Source of the DNA: DATARR01 sp034666985
Lineage (GTDB): Bacteria; Acidobacteriota; Thermoanaerobaculia; Multivoradales; UBA5704
Direction: 5' to 3'
Assembly: GCA_034666985.1 (NCBI GenBank)
Contig: JAXDKS010000034.1
Coordinates: 124,001 to 188,000 of the forward strand
Length of the DNA stretch: 64,000 nt
Shown: positions 33,835-42,457 of the stretch, in pieces
Numbering within the stretch: position 1 is the first letter of the stretch
How the letters are laid out: each line of letters opens with the position of its first letter
The notes under the pieces: model-generated
The model's input: the letters and a program-made list of their open reading frames with translations, nothing else
Told to the model about the DNA's origin: nothing
Database searches by the model: none
Position numbers and translations under genes: made by a program

Positions 33835-34683
33835 TCAGAAGGCGATGCGGCGATAGCGGGCGAGGAGCAGGGAGTAGGCGCCGAAAGCGATCAGCCCCAC
33901 GGCGGTCGCTCCCAGGAGCCAAGGCCCGGCGGGCTGTTGAGCCAGCGTCTCCAGCGCGCCCGCGAGACCGCGCACCTGGCCGGGATCGAAGCGCCGGGCG
34001 GCCTGGACGAGGAAGCCGCCGGAGAGCAGGAAGACGATGCCGCGGGCGATGAAACCGAGCTGGCCCGAGCGCAGGGCGAGCCGGCGCTCGGCGGCGTCCA
34101 TCTCCTTTGTCTTCAGGGTGTCGTGGAACTTCGCCGTCCAGCCGCGGCGGATCTGCTGCAGGCCGCCGATCATCACGCCGATACCGACGCCGGCCACCAG
34201 CCAGCGGCCGAAAGGCATGCTCATCAGCCGGGCCGTCCAGGCTTGAGCCGCTTGGTCGTGCCCCTCGTGGGCGCCCAGGGCCATGCGCGCAGCTGCCAGG
34301 GCGAGACCGCCGTAGATCAGGCCGGAGCCCACCATGGCGGCCCGCTTGGCGAGCCCCTTGAGGTCGCTCCCCTTGCGCTCGGTGTCGAGCCCGCCCTGCA
34401 CGACCCGCCAGAAGGCGTAGCCGAAGAGGCCGACGGCGAGCACGGCGAGGAGGGCCACGCTCTGCTGGGCCACCACGTGAAGGGCGCCCCGCGTGTCCGT
34501 GGCATGGCGGCGGGCGCCGAAGGCCGTCTGCACGGCCAGCAGACCCACCAGCACGTAGACGGTGCCGCGGGCGGCGTAGCCCAGGCGGGCCAGCCGCTCC
34601 ACCCAGGGGCGCGCGGCACGGGCGGAGCGTTGGGCGTAGACGAGTGGGTTCGAGGTGGGATTCGAGGCGGTAATGCGGGCCAT
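33835..34683 (-). CDS. DUF1206 membrane protein
   Basis: The 282-residue protein has six predicted membrane segments in three repeated pairs, each starting with a conserved Ala/Gly-rich block: LARLGYAARGTVYVLVGLLA, GLIYGGLALAAARMAL and LGFIARGIVFLLSGGFLV. This threefold repeat is the definition of DUF1206, an uncharacterised inner-membrane family. A Shine-Dalgarno sequence lies within a hairpin directly ahead of the start (see 34684-34712). It stands alone between the sigma factor (61 bp away) and the S9 peptidase. Confidence 0.88.
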   Translation of the reverse strand: MARITASNPTSNPLVYAQRSARAARPWVERLARLGYAARGTVYVLVGLLAVQTAFGARRHATDTRGALHVVAQQSVALLAVLAVGLFGYAFWRVVQGGLDTERKGSDLKGLAKRAAMVGSGLIYGGLALAAARMALGAHEGHDQAAQAWTARLMSMPFGRWLVAGVGIGVMIGGLQQIRRGWTAKFHDTLKTKEMDAAERRLALRSGQLGFIARGIVFLLSGGFLVQAARRFDPGQVRGLAGALETLAQQPAGPWLLGATAVGLIAFGAYSLLLARYRRIAF

Positions 34684-34712
34684 GGCTGGCTCCTCCCTTG
34701 GGAGAGGAGCCA
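34684..34712 (-). promoter_or_regulatory. Hairpin that buries the ribosome-binding site of the DUF1206 gene
   Basis: Read on the minus strand, TGGCTCCT (34712-34705) can pair with AGGAGCCA (34694-34687), extendable through CTCCC/GGGAG with one bulge. The sequence GGGAGGAG in the 3' arm is the only Shine-Dalgarno candidate and ends a few bases before the ATG at 34683. If the transcript includes both arms, the ribosome site is double-stranded until melted or bound. This is a structural inference by eye. Confidence 0.5.
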
Positions 34713-34733
34713 GAGCAAGGGACGTACCAGGTT

Positions 34734-37352
34734 CTACTTCAGGGTCCGCTCGAACAGCTTGAAGATCCGCCGGTATTCGTCCAGCCAGCTCGTGGGCTGG
34801 ACGAAGCCGTGGCTCTCGACGGGGTAGATCGCGGTCTCGAAGTCTTCCTTCTTGAGCTCGATCAGCCGCTGCACCAGGCGCACGTTGTCCTGGAAGAAGA
34901 CGTTGTCGTCCAGCATGCCGTCGCAGATCAGCAGCGGCTTGCGGAGCCCGGCCACGTACTCGATGGGCGAGCTCTTGGTGTAGGCCTCGGGGTCCTCCTC
35001 CGGACGGTTGAGGATGTTCGAGGTGTACTCGTCGTTGTAGTAGGTCCAGTCCGAGACCGGGCGCAGGGCGGCGCCGGCCGCGAAGAGGTCGGGCGCCCGG
35101 AACAGGGCCATGTAGGTCATGAAGCCGCCATAGGAGCCGCCGTAAACCCCTACCCGCTTCGGGTCGACGCCCTTGTGGGCCGTCACCCAGGCGACGCCGT
35201 CCTGGAGGTCCTCCAGCTCCGGGTACCCCATCTGGCGGTAGATGGCCGTGCGCCAGGCCCGGCCGTAGCCGGCGGAGGCGCGGTAGTCCATGTCGATCAC
35301 CACGTAGCCGTGGCGGGTGAGCAGGGTGTGGAACATGAACTCGCGGAAGTAGCTCGACCAGCCGTAGTGGACGTTATGGAGATAGCCGGCGCCGTGGACG
35401 AACATCACGGCCGGGTACTTGCGCGACGGATCGAAGTCTTTCGGCGTGTAGACCCGGGCGTAGATGGGCGCCGGAGCGCCGTGGGTGGAGGGGATGGCGA
35501 TCACCTCGGGCAGGGCCCAGTCCTCGGCCAGGAAGGCCGCGGTGCGGGTCTGCGTCACCGGCCGAGCCTCCACTCCAGGCTGGATGCTCTGGAGGGTCTG
35601 GACGTACAGCTCGTCCGGCCGGGTGGTGCCGGAGTGGGTGAGGAGGAGCTGGTCCTCATTCGGCGACAGCGCGAAGCTGGTGAGGCCGCCCACCCTGGTG
35701 AGCTGCTCGGCCTTGCCGGTGGCCACGTCGACCCGCCAGACGTCGTAGTTGCCCGGGTGCTCGGCGTTGGCCGTGTAGTAGAAGGTGCGCCCATCCCAGC
35801 TCAGGACGGGATCGCCCACCTCGAAATGCCCCGCGGGCGTCAGGGGACGCACCTGGCCCGTCTTGATGGACAGCAGGTAGAGCCGCGACCAGCCGCCCTC
35901 CTCGGAGAGCAGGTAGAGGGTCTCGTTGTCCTTGAGCCAGCCGAAGGCGTTGAAATCCCAGTTGATCCAGGCCGGATCGGTCAGCCGGTGGCGGGAGGTG
36001 AGCTTGCGGGTCGCGGGGTCCCAGGTGGCGATCCAGCGGTCCTTGTTGTCCCGCGCCCGCAGCATCACGGCGAGCTGACTGCCGTCGTCCGACCAGCTCA
36101 GCTCCTGGACTTCGACGGGGCGCGCCTCGGCGGGCTTGTCCTCATCCTTGTCTTTACCTTTGTCCTTGTCTTCCGAATCTTTCGCGTCCTTGCCCTTGGC
36201 GAGCTTCGCCTTGTCCTTCCCCTTCTCCTCCTGCCGGGTGGCCTCCTCCTTGCCCTTCTCCTCGTTGTCCTGGTCCTCGGCCTTGGCGGCGGCATCGTTC
36301 TCGGCCTTCTTCTTCGCCGCCTTCTCCGCCTCCCGGCGGGCCTTGGCGGCCTCCTTCAGAGACTTGAGAGGATCGTCCTTGATGCCGGGGAGGGACTTGA
36401 GGTCGAGATCGATCCGCCGGTGCTTCGCGAGGTCGAGGAGGGTGATGGAGTGGGGCACGAGGCCCTCGGCGCCGACTTTGGCGCGGACGTCCTTGACTTC
36501 GATCTCGCCGCTCTCGCTGACGTAGGCGGGCATCTTCGAGGGCTTGAGCTGGTCGTCCTGCTTGGGCGCTGTGACCACGGCGAGCCAGGCGCCGGAGGGG
36601 GAGAGGCTGGCGTTCTCGACGGTGACCTTCTTGCCGAAGTACCACGGGAGGGGCGGCCGGGTGAGATCGGCCTTCTGGTTGGCCCGCTCCTCCGCGCGAT
36701 CCCGCTTCTCCCTCTCCTGCTTCTGGCGGATGACGTCGAACAGACGGGTCTGCTCCGCCGCGAGATAGGTAGGGTCGTCCTGCTCGGCGGGGTCCTTCTC
36801 CAGCTTGATCTCGGCGGGCTGGGAGAGGAGGCCCGAGGCGGGATCGTAGACGAAGACCGCGGGACCGCGGCGGAACCAGAAGCTTCGGCCGTCGGCCAGG
36901 AAGTGGGGATCGCTCTCCCGCTCCGCCGTGCGGGTGACCTGCCGGATGCCGCCGGTGGTCAGGTCCTTGAGGAAGATGTCGCCCTGCAGGGCGTAGACCC
37001 GCCACTTGCGGTCGCGGCTGCGGTCGCCGCCGGGGGCATCCACCTTGCCGCGGTCCGCGGGCTCGACCTTGACCGCCTGGTTGGTGGCGAGGTCGACGCG
37101 GAAGAGATCCTTGGGATTCTTCCCCTCGCCGTCCCGCTCTCGCTCGTAGTAGACGGAGCGTCCGTCGTCCGCCCAGTAGGCGTTCTCGGGCGGGTTCCCG
37201 ATCCAGTCGGGGTCGGCCATGATCCGCTCGAGCGTGAGCGGCGGAGCCTCGCCCCCGCCCGCGGTCATGGCGGCCGGGGCCGCGCCCACCGGCAGGGCGA
37301 GCAGCAGACAGAGGGATGCGGCGGTGAAGCGGAGTCTCGGATTCCGGGTCAT
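34734..37352 (-). CDS. S9 family prolyl oligopeptidase (dipeptidyl-peptidase-like)
   Basis: An 872-residue secreted serine peptidase. After the signal peptide (LRFTAASLCLLLALPVGAAP) comes a beta-propeller (TLERIMADPDWIGNPPENAYW to GLTSFALSPNEDQLLLT), then the alpha/beta hydrolase domain with GVYGGSYGGFMTYM (nucleophile Ser740), ICDGMLDDNVFFQD (Asp) and VESHGFVQ (His). Inside the propeller an insert of about 100 residues is almost pure Lys/Glu/Asp/Ala (EEKGKEEATRQEEKG, GKDAKDSEDKDKGKDK). S9 enzymes trim short peptides, often next to proline. ATG 37352 is chosen because it begins the signal peptide. The upstream hydrolase gene ends 50 bp before. Confidence 0.93.
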   Translation of the reverse strand: MTRNPRLRFTAASLCLLLALPVGAAPAAMTAGGGEAPPLTLERIMADPDWIGNPPENAYWADDGRSVYYERERDGEGKNPKDLFRVDLATNQAVKVEPADRGKVDAPGGDRSRDRKWRVYALQGDIFLKDLTTGGIRQVTRTAERESDPHFLADGRSFWFRRGPAVFVYDPASGLLSQPAEIKLEKDPAEQDDPTYLAAEQTRLFDVIRQKQEREKRDRAEERANQKADLTRPPLPWYFGKKVTVENASLSPSGAWLAVVTAPKQDDQLKPSKMPAYVSESGEIEVKDVRAKVGAEGLVPHSITLLDLAKHRRIDLDLKSLPGIKDDPLKSLKEAAKARREAEKAAKKKAENDAAAKAEDQDNEEKGKEEATRQEEKGKDKAKLAKGKDAKDSEDKDKGKDKDEDKPAEARPVEVQELSWSDDGSQLAVMLRARDNKDRWIATWDPATRKLTSRHRLTDPAWINWDFNAFGWLKDNETLYLLSEEGGWSRLYLLSIKTGQVRPLTPAGHFEVGDPVLSWDGRTFYYTANAEHPGNYDVWRVDVATGKAEQLTRVGGLTSFALSPNEDQLLLTHSGTTRPDELYVQTLQSIQPGVEARPVTQTRTAAFLAEDWALPEVIAIPSTHGAPAPIYARVYTPKDFDPSRKYPAVMFVHGAGYLHNVHYGWSSYFREFMFHTLLTRHGYVVIDMDYRASAGYGRAWRTAIYRQMGYPELEDLQDGVAWVTAHKGVDPKRVGVYGGSYGGFMTYMALFRAPDLFAAGAALRPVSDWTYYNDEYTSNILNRPEEDPEAYTKSSPIEYVAGLRKPLLICDGMLDDNVFFQDNVRLVQRLIELKKEDFETAIYPVESHGFVQPTSWLDEYRRIFKLFERTLK

Positions 37353-37402
37353 CGAGTGGTCCTCGCGAAGGTCTAGGATGAGAACCCCGGGATGGGGATT
37401 CC

Positions 37403-38863
37403 CTATTTCTGTGCCGGCTGCGGTGTGACGAAGCGCTCGGTGATCCACTGCGTCACCGTGTCCAGCACCACGGGGGCGACGGTGATCTCGCTCTTCGCGT
37501 ACTCCTCGGGGCTGCCCGTCTTCGCCCCTGGCTGGAGGGCGTGGTTGATCCCCGGCAGGCGCTTCAGGGTCACGTCCCGGTTGCCGGCCTCCTTGAGGGC
37601 CTTCCCGATCTCCGGCAGGTTCTGGTCCGCGATCACCTGCAGGTCGAGCTCGCCGTTGACGGCCAGCACCGGCACCTTCACCTTGCGCAGGGCCGGCCGC
37701 GGGTCGTAGGTGAGGAAGTAGCGGAACCAGGGGCTGCCGAAGAACCGGACGTCGCGGTCGATCACGCCGTCGACGCCTCCCGCCTGCTTGAGCGCGTCCG
37801 GCGTCATCGTGGCCGCGTCCTCCCGGGCGGCCTCCCGCAGCTTCGCTTCGCGGGCCGTGGGGTCCTGCTCGGTGCGCAGGACGTCCGTCATCCGCCGGAT
37901 GACCGCCAACTGCTTCTGGATCCTGTCCTCCGGCGTGCCGTCGGCGTGGGACATGCGCTCGACCTGGAGGAGGAGCACGTCGGAGCCGGGCACACCCGTG
38001 CCCGAGAGCATGACGATGAAGGCCACGCCGCTCGACTGGCTGGCGGCGAGCGGCGCCACCACTCCACCCTCGCTGTGGCCCATGAGGCCGATCCGGTCCT
38101 TGGCGATCTTCGCGTGGGTCTTCAGGAACCGCACGCCGGCCAGAGCGTCCTGGGCGAAGTCGGCGGTGGTGGAGCTCGGCACGCTGCCCGTCGAGCCGCC
38201 CACTCCCCGATCGTCGGCCCGCAGCACGGCGATGCCGTGGCGGCTCAGGTGGTCGGCCAGGATCAGGAAAGGCTTGTGGCCGAAGACCGACTCATCGCGG
38301 TCCTGGGCGCCGCTGCCGGTGATCATCACCACGGCCGGGAACGGGCCGTCGCCCGGCGGGATCGTCAGCGTACCGGCGAGCTTGACGTCGCCGTTGGCAT
38401 AGGTCACCTCCTCGGCCGTGTAGGGGAACGGCGGCTTGGGCTCCTGCAGGCGGACGGGTTTCGCCACCGGCTCGCGGCCGAGCCGGAAGGGGAGCGAGGC
38501 CCCGCCCTGCACGAAGGTTCCCTGGATTATCTGAGGGGGGCCGCTCGTCAGCGTGCCGTCGAAGGTGGGCGCGCCCGGTATGTCCTTGATCTTGAAGTGG
38601 ACCTTGTCGCCGTCGAGGGCGATGTCCTCCAGCGGCAGCCCCTTGGCGCCCTGCATCGGGATGTCGATGGTGCCCGTCCAGGAGCCGCCGTTGCGTACCA
38701 GGTCGATCATCACCTGGATCTTGCCCGCGTCCTGGGGCAGGTCGATCTCGCCCTCCCAGTGGCCCGCGGCCCGTACGGGATCGGGAGCGTCGGCGGCCCG
38801 GGCGAAACCGGGAGCGAGGATCAGCAGCAGAAGAAGAAGGTGGAAAAACCGAAGAGATGGCAT
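37403..38863 (-). CDS. Secreted alpha/beta hydrolase
   Basis: The 486-residue protein has a signal peptide (FFHLLLLLLILAPGFARA), an N-terminal beta domain (residues 30-130, GHWEGEIDLPQDAGKIQV) and an alpha/beta hydrolase domain with GLMGHSEGGVVAPLAA (Ser264) and a catalytic His near RLPGINHALQPG. The Asp is probably in VLAVNGELDLQV. The layout resembles acyl-CoA thioester or cephalosporin-acetyl esterase-like hydrolases seen in many environmental bacteria; the substrate is unknown. It is the first gene of a likely operon with the S9 peptidase downstream (50 bp). Confidence 0.88.
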   Translation of the reverse strand: MPSLRFFHLLLLLLILAPGFARAADAPDPVRAAGHWEGEIDLPQDAGKIQVMIDLVRNGGSWTGTIDIPMQGAKGLPLEDIALDGDKVHFKIKDIPGAPTFDGTLTSGPPQIIQGTFVQGGASLPFRLGREPVAKPVRLQEPKPPFPYTAEEVTYANGDVKLAGTLTIPPGDGPFPAVVMITGSGAQDRDESVFGHKPFLILADHLSRHGIAVLRADDRGVGGSTGSVPSSTTADFAQDALAGVRFLKTHAKIAKDRIGLMGHSEGGVVAPLAASQSSGVAFIVMLSGTGVPGSDVLLLQVERMSHADGTPEDRIQKQLAVIRRMTDVLRTEQDPTAREAKLREAAREDAATMTPDALKQAGGVDGVIDRDVRFFGSPWFRYFLTYDPRPALRKVKVPVLAVNGELDLQVIADQNLPEIGKALKEAGNRDVTLKRLPGINHALQPGAKTGSPEEYAKSEITVAPVVLDTVTQWITERFVTPQPAQK

Positions 38864-38932
38864 GTCGTCCTCCTTGACTCCCGACAGGTGGATCGGGACG
38901 CATTGTAATCGAGGACGATTTCCTGGCAGCTT

Positions 38933-38960
38933 CGCGCCGGCCCTGGGAGGGGCCGGCGCG
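38933..38960. repeat. GC-rich hairpin between two minus-strand genes
   Basis: CGCGCCGGCCC (38933-38943) and GGGCCGGCGCG (38950-38960) form an 11-bp stem with a six-base loop. It sits 18 bp after the stop of the secreted protein gene (38979-39737). No T-tract follows on the minus strand, so it may slow RNA decay or weakly terminate rather than act as a standard terminator. Confidence 0.6.
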
Positions 38961-38978
38961 GGAAGGCTTCGGAAGGGC

Positions 38979-39737
38979 TTACTTGGCGGCCCGCTGCTCG
39001 GGCGACTGCTGGCCGGTCACCTTGAGGGTGTTGATGACGCCCTGGAGGACCTGGTCGTTCTTCGCGTAGTCGGTCTCGGGCGAGTTCATCAGGAAGATGA
39101 CGATGTCCTTGTCGCGGGGGATGGCCACCCAGTGCTGGGTGGTGCGGACGGTGCCCTTGCCGTCGATGGCGGCGCCGTTGCCGTTGCCGGTCACCACCAG
39201 CGAGAAGGCGCGCATGCCGGAGACGTCGATGACCTCCTTCTGCTTCACCTCGGCGCCCAGACCCTTCTCCAGCGCCTGCGCGCTCTGCTCCAGCAGCACC
39301 CGCGGGCTGTAGGGCTGACCGACGTTCTGCACGAAGACGACGACCGAGGCGACGTTGTCGGGCGACCAGGCGCAGCAGATGTCGCCGGGCACGTTGAAGC
39401 CCTTGGGATCCCCCTCTTTCCAGCCCTGGGGCGGGGTGAAGGCGAGGCCGGCCTGCTCCGGCGTGAGCACCTTTTTCTCGGGCGTTCCCGGAGCCGGGGC
39501 CGGCGTCGTCTGGCCTGGGGCCTGGGGTTGACTCTGGGCCTGGCCTTGCGCCTGCGCCTTGGCGGCGTCCTGCGGCGGAGTGACCTGCTGTCCCTGGGCG
39601 GGCTGCGGTGTGGTCGGGGCCGTCGTGGTGGGCGTGCCCTGGGGAGGATTCTGCCCGGGCTGCTGGGCCCCCGCCGGAAGGAGCGGCACCACCATCAAGC
39701 TGGCTGCGACGATGAAAGCCTTGATGTTCGGATTCAT
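38979..39737 (-). CDS. Secreted protein with Gln/Pro/Thr-rich linker and PsbP/DUF1795-like domain
   Basis: The 252-residue protein has a signal peptide (AFIVAASLMVVPLLPAGAQQ), a low-complexity linker of about 65 residues made of Gln, Pro, Ala, Gly and Thr, and a C-terminal domain from LTPEQAGLAFTPPQGWKEGD to KNDQVLQGVINTLKVTG. The domain has the outline of small lipid- or protein-binding folds of the PsbP/DUF1795 type (beta sheet with a final helix), but I do not recognise a specific family. No catalytic motif is seen. It is preceded by a 198-bp gap without a gene. Confidence 0.7.
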   Translation of the reverse strand: MNPNIKAFIVAASLMVVPLLPAGAQQPGQNPPQGTPTTTAPTTPQPAQGQQVTPPQDAAKAQAQGQAQSQPQAPGQTTPAPAPGTPEKKVLTPEQAGLAFTPPQGWKEGDPKGFNVPGDICCAWSPDNVASVVVFVQNVGQPYSPRVLLEQSAQALEKGLGAEVKQKEVIDVSGMRAFSLVVTGNGNGAAIDGKGTVRTTQHWVAIPRDKDIVIFLMNSPETDYAKNDQVLQGVINTLKVTGQQSPEQRAAK

Positions 39738-39935
39738 GATTTCCTCGGCTCTGTCAGTGGCATCGAACCAATGCCGGGTTGATCGATCTCAATTTGCGGG
39801 ATCACTGCGCCTGGGCTCTGGCCATTCCAGCGAGGATCGCCCTGTCTCTAGCGGAACGGGGACCGGCCACGCCTTATTTCGCCGTTGGCAGGTCTGTCGC
39901 CCATCACGTTCAAGTCTTGCACCTCTCGTGCCTGC

Positions 39936-41543
39936 CTACCCGATCCGCCCCAGCCGCCGCAGCCGGTCCAGGTGCGCGAGGATCTGGCGCTGCGCCAGGG
40001 GCCAGGCCTGCGGCGGCACGTCGTCGTAGACGGTGGGGAGCATGGTGGCGGGATCGCGCGTGCCCGCGTTCCAGGCCTCCAGGATCCGCTCCTCCCGCCA
40101 GAGCCGGTGGTCGATGTACTCGCGGAGCTTGGCGTCCGCGTTCTTGATCACCGGGCCGTGGCCTGGGAAGAGGGTCTCGGGGCGGAGGGCCGCCAGCTTG
40201 GCGAGAGAGCCCAGGTACTCGTCCATGTCCCCCTCGGGGGGATCGACGACGATCATGCTCACTCCCGAGACCATGTCGCCGCAGAGGAGAGAGCGCTGCT
40301 CCTCCTCCAGGAAGCAGAGATGCCCCCGGGCATGCCCCGGGGTGTGGATGACCAGGACGGGGTAATCGCTGCCGAGGACGATTCTCTGTCCGTCCTGGAG
40401 GTCGCCGTCGACCTTGATCCCCCGTCCGGCGAGGCGCTCGGCCGTCACGGGGTGGGCCAGGACGGGGACTCCCAGAGAGGCCCGCAGGCGTTCGACGCCG
40501 CCCACGTGGTCCGGGTGATGATGGGTGAGCCAGATCGCGGTGACCTTGCGGCCGAGCCGGTCGCGGGCGGCGGCCAGGGCCTGCTCCAGGCGATCGAGCT
40601 CGCCATCGGCGGAGGCGCCAGGGTCCACCAGGACGCAGTCGTGGATTCCCAGCAGATAGGCGTTGGTGGTGGCCGCCGGGGGGAGGGTGTAGGTGAGGAG
40701 CGGGAACATGACGACGCCAGGGCGCATCTCCACACGGCGCAGAGGCCCGAGGTTGGTCTCGGCCGGGTCGCGCAGGCGGTCGAGGCCGCGGGTGGGACCG
40801 TCCTGGCTCAGGACCTCCAGGATATGGAGGATGGGCGGAGCGGCCAGCACGTCCCCTCGCCGCCAAGCCTCCCAGGCCTCCGCGGGACGGATCCACGAGC
40901 CGTGCTCCAGCTCGCCCTCGTGGACGGCCGGCTCGGCCGCGGTGTCGGGCGGCCACTCCAGGAGGAAGAAACGGTTGTCGAAGCGGACCGGCGCGAACGG
41001 GGGCGTCACCCAGCGGCCGGCGTAGACCAGGGGCGAGGCCTCGAGCTTCACCTCCAGGGCCTTGAGAACCTCGGCGAAGGTGCGCTCGCCGGCCAGGAGG
41101 GCCCGCCGGAGCTCGGGGAGCTCCTCGGGATCGACAGCCGGGGAGGAGAGGAGGATGCCCGTCTCCTCGAACAGCTCGCGCAGGGCGCAGGCGGCGAGGC
41201 CGGGAAGGAGGTCCGGGCTGGGCTCGTCGAGATCCCGCAGCGACTCGGGGAGCCCGGCGGCCGGCGGCGCGTCCGAGCCGAGCTGGGGCTCGCCCGAAAC
41301 CGGGAGCGCGGCGTCGGAACGCGACATCCCGCCCCCCGGAAACGCGTGCCAGCCCCCCATGAACGCCAGCTTCTCCGCCCGCTTGACCCAGTAGACCTCG
41401 ACGTCGTCCGCCCCGCCTCCCTCCAAACGGCGCCAGAGCACCACCGCCGCCGAGACGCGAGGCGGCGGCAGGGCGCCCGGCTCGGGCCCCAAGGGTTGCC
41501 CCACGACCTTCTCGTAGACGTTGCCGGAGAGATCGTCCGCCAT
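39936..41543 (-). CDS. Nudix-MBL fusion hydrolase
   Basis: A 535-residue protein with an N-terminal Nudix-like domain (RVSAAVVLWRRLEGGG, HAFPGGGMS, ACALRELFEETGIL) and a C-terminal metallo-beta-lactamase domain. The latter carries THHHPDHVGG (His341, His343, Asp345, His346), TPGHARGHLCFLEEE, LLCGDMVSG and FPGHGPVI. A final winged helix (ILAHLDRLRRLGRIG) resembles the tail of LACTB2-type MBL proteins, some of which are RNases. In the Nudix box, a Pro/Ala-rich insertion of about 45 residues separates the Gly-rich start from REL-x-EE, so Nudix activity is doubtful. It lies 32 bp after the nucleoside deoxyribosyltransferase-like gene on the same strand. Confidence 0.87.
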   Translation of the reverse strand: MADDLSGNVYEKVVGQPLGPEPGALPPPRVSAAVVLWRRLEGGGADDVEVYWVKRAEKLAFMGGWHAFPGGGMSRSDAALPVSGEPQLGSDAPPAAGLPESLRDLDEPSPDLLPGLAACALRELFEETGILLSSPAVDPEELPELRRALLAGERTFAEVLKALEVKLEASPLVYAGRWVTPPFAPVRFDNRFFLLEWPPDTAAEPAVHEGELEHGSWIRPAEAWEAWRRGDVLAAPPILHILEVLSQDGPTRGLDRLRDPAETNLGPLRRVEMRPGVVMFPLLTYTLPPAATTNAYLLGIHDCVLVDPGASADGELDRLEQALAAARDRLGRKVTAIWLTHHHPDHVGGVERLRASLGVPVLAHPVTAERLAGRGIKVDGDLQDGQRIVLGSDYPVLVIHTPGHARGHLCFLEEEQRSLLCGDMVSGVSMIVVDPPEGDMDEYLGSLAKLAALRPETLFPGHGPVIKNADAKLREYIDHRLWREERILEAWNAGTRDPATMLPTVYDDVPPQAWPLAQRQILAHLDRLRRLGRIG

Positions 41544-41575
41544 GGGGTGGCTTATACCACGCTCTCAGGGAGAGA

Positions 41576-42178
41576 TCAGCCGATCACGCCCTCCGCACGA
41601 GCGAGCCGGACGGCTGCGTTCACGACTTGGCGAAAGATATAAGGGTGGAAGGGGTGTCGGACACCCTGATCGCGCTCCAAATCGGCGACGACCCGGCTGA
41701 GCTTTCGAGTCAAAGTTTTCAGCGTTGCGAAGGAAGGTTGTTGGCCCTCCGTCCCGAAGCAGTCCAGAATGCACCTAAGAATTCCTTCTTGGGTCCCCTC
41801 GTGGATGTGAGGATCGTAGCCGTTGAAGTCGCTCAAGCTGGCTTGTAGTCGGTGAGATCGTTCTTCAAGGACGAAAAAGTTGTGGGCCCGTTGTTGGGCA
41901 ATGGCGTAGGCGAGGCCAAGCTCGAAGGGCATGTTGAAGCGAGGGACTCTCAAGGAACCAGACAACGAAACTCGGCTGAGATCGTGGATGGACGCACTGC
42001 AGTTCGCGATCAGGCCGTAGATCCGGTCCAGGCGATTCTGGCTTCCGCTTGGGACCTCCAGAACACAGTGGGGCTTGCACCCCAGAGCTGTGAGGCCGGC
42101 CAGTAAGGCAGTCAGGAGAGGGCTGTACCTCTCGTCGAAAGGTACATTGAGGAAGACCGTCTGATTCGAGGGAGGCAC
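41576..42178 (-). CDS. Nucleoside deoxyribosyltransferase/TIR-fold-like protein, possible defence effector
   Basis: A 200-residue protein starting QTVFLNVPFDERYSPLLTAL, then GCKPHCVLEVPSGSQNRLDR, LIANCSASIHDLSRV and FNMPFELGLAYAIAQQRA. The order (beta strand with a short VPFD loop, polar central strand, then a conserved Glu86 in FELGLA) is that of nucleoside 2-deoxyribosyltransferase-like folds, which are structurally related to TIR domains. I infer nucleotide or NAD handling with low certainty. The DNA here is clearly less GC-rich than its neighbours, which suggests transfer. The small gene at 42203-42457 lies 24 bp upstream. Confidence 0.6.
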   Translation of the reverse strand: MPPSNQTVFLNVPFDERYSPLLTALLAGLTALGCKPHCVLEVPSGSQNRLDRIYGLIANCSASIHDLSRVSLSGSLRVPRFNMPFELGLAYAIAQQRAHNFFVLEERSHRLQASLSDFNGYDPHIHEGTQEGILRCILDCFGTEGQQPSFATLKTLTRKLSRVVADLERDQGVRHPFHPYIFRQVVNAAVRLARAEGVIG

Positions 42179-42202
42179 GGAGAGAGCGGAATGAAGGGGC
42201 GG

Positions 42203-42457
42203 TCAGCTCTTTTTGTCCATAACCTTGAGCTTCCCTCTCTTGGCCGTTCCCGGCCTCGCCATTTTCCGAGGCTCCTCTTCTTCTTTGATATACCCCAACC
42301 GGAGGAGTACCTTCGTCACCAGAGCTGCGTCCTTCTTGGTCACCCCCACAGCCTTGGAGATCTCGTCAGCCGTCGCGGGGGTTACGATGTGCTTCCTCGT
42401 CCGCGGCTTCCGCCGGCTAGCGGGCTTCGCGACATCGGGGGAGACGATCTCCTTCAT
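42203..42457 (-). CDS. Small basic protein with winged-HTH-like segment, partner of the downstream gene
   Basis: An 84-residue protein starting MKEIVSPDVAKPASRRKP. The middle (TADEISKAVGVTKKDAALVT, then KVLLRLGYI) looks like the helix-turn-helix and wing of a MarR/ArsR-size DNA-binding domain, and the tail is strongly basic (KMARPGTAKRGKLKVMDKKS). The frame is open 49 codons further upstream, but only this start fits a compact domain. It is probably cotranscribed with the downstream 200-residue protein as a two-gene module in a lower-GC island. It could be a regulator or an antitoxin. Confidence 0.55.
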   Translation of the reverse strand: MKEIVSPDVAKPASRRKPRTRKHIVTPATADEISKAVGVTKKDAALVTKVLLRLGYIKEEEEPRKMARPGTAKRGKLKVMDKKS

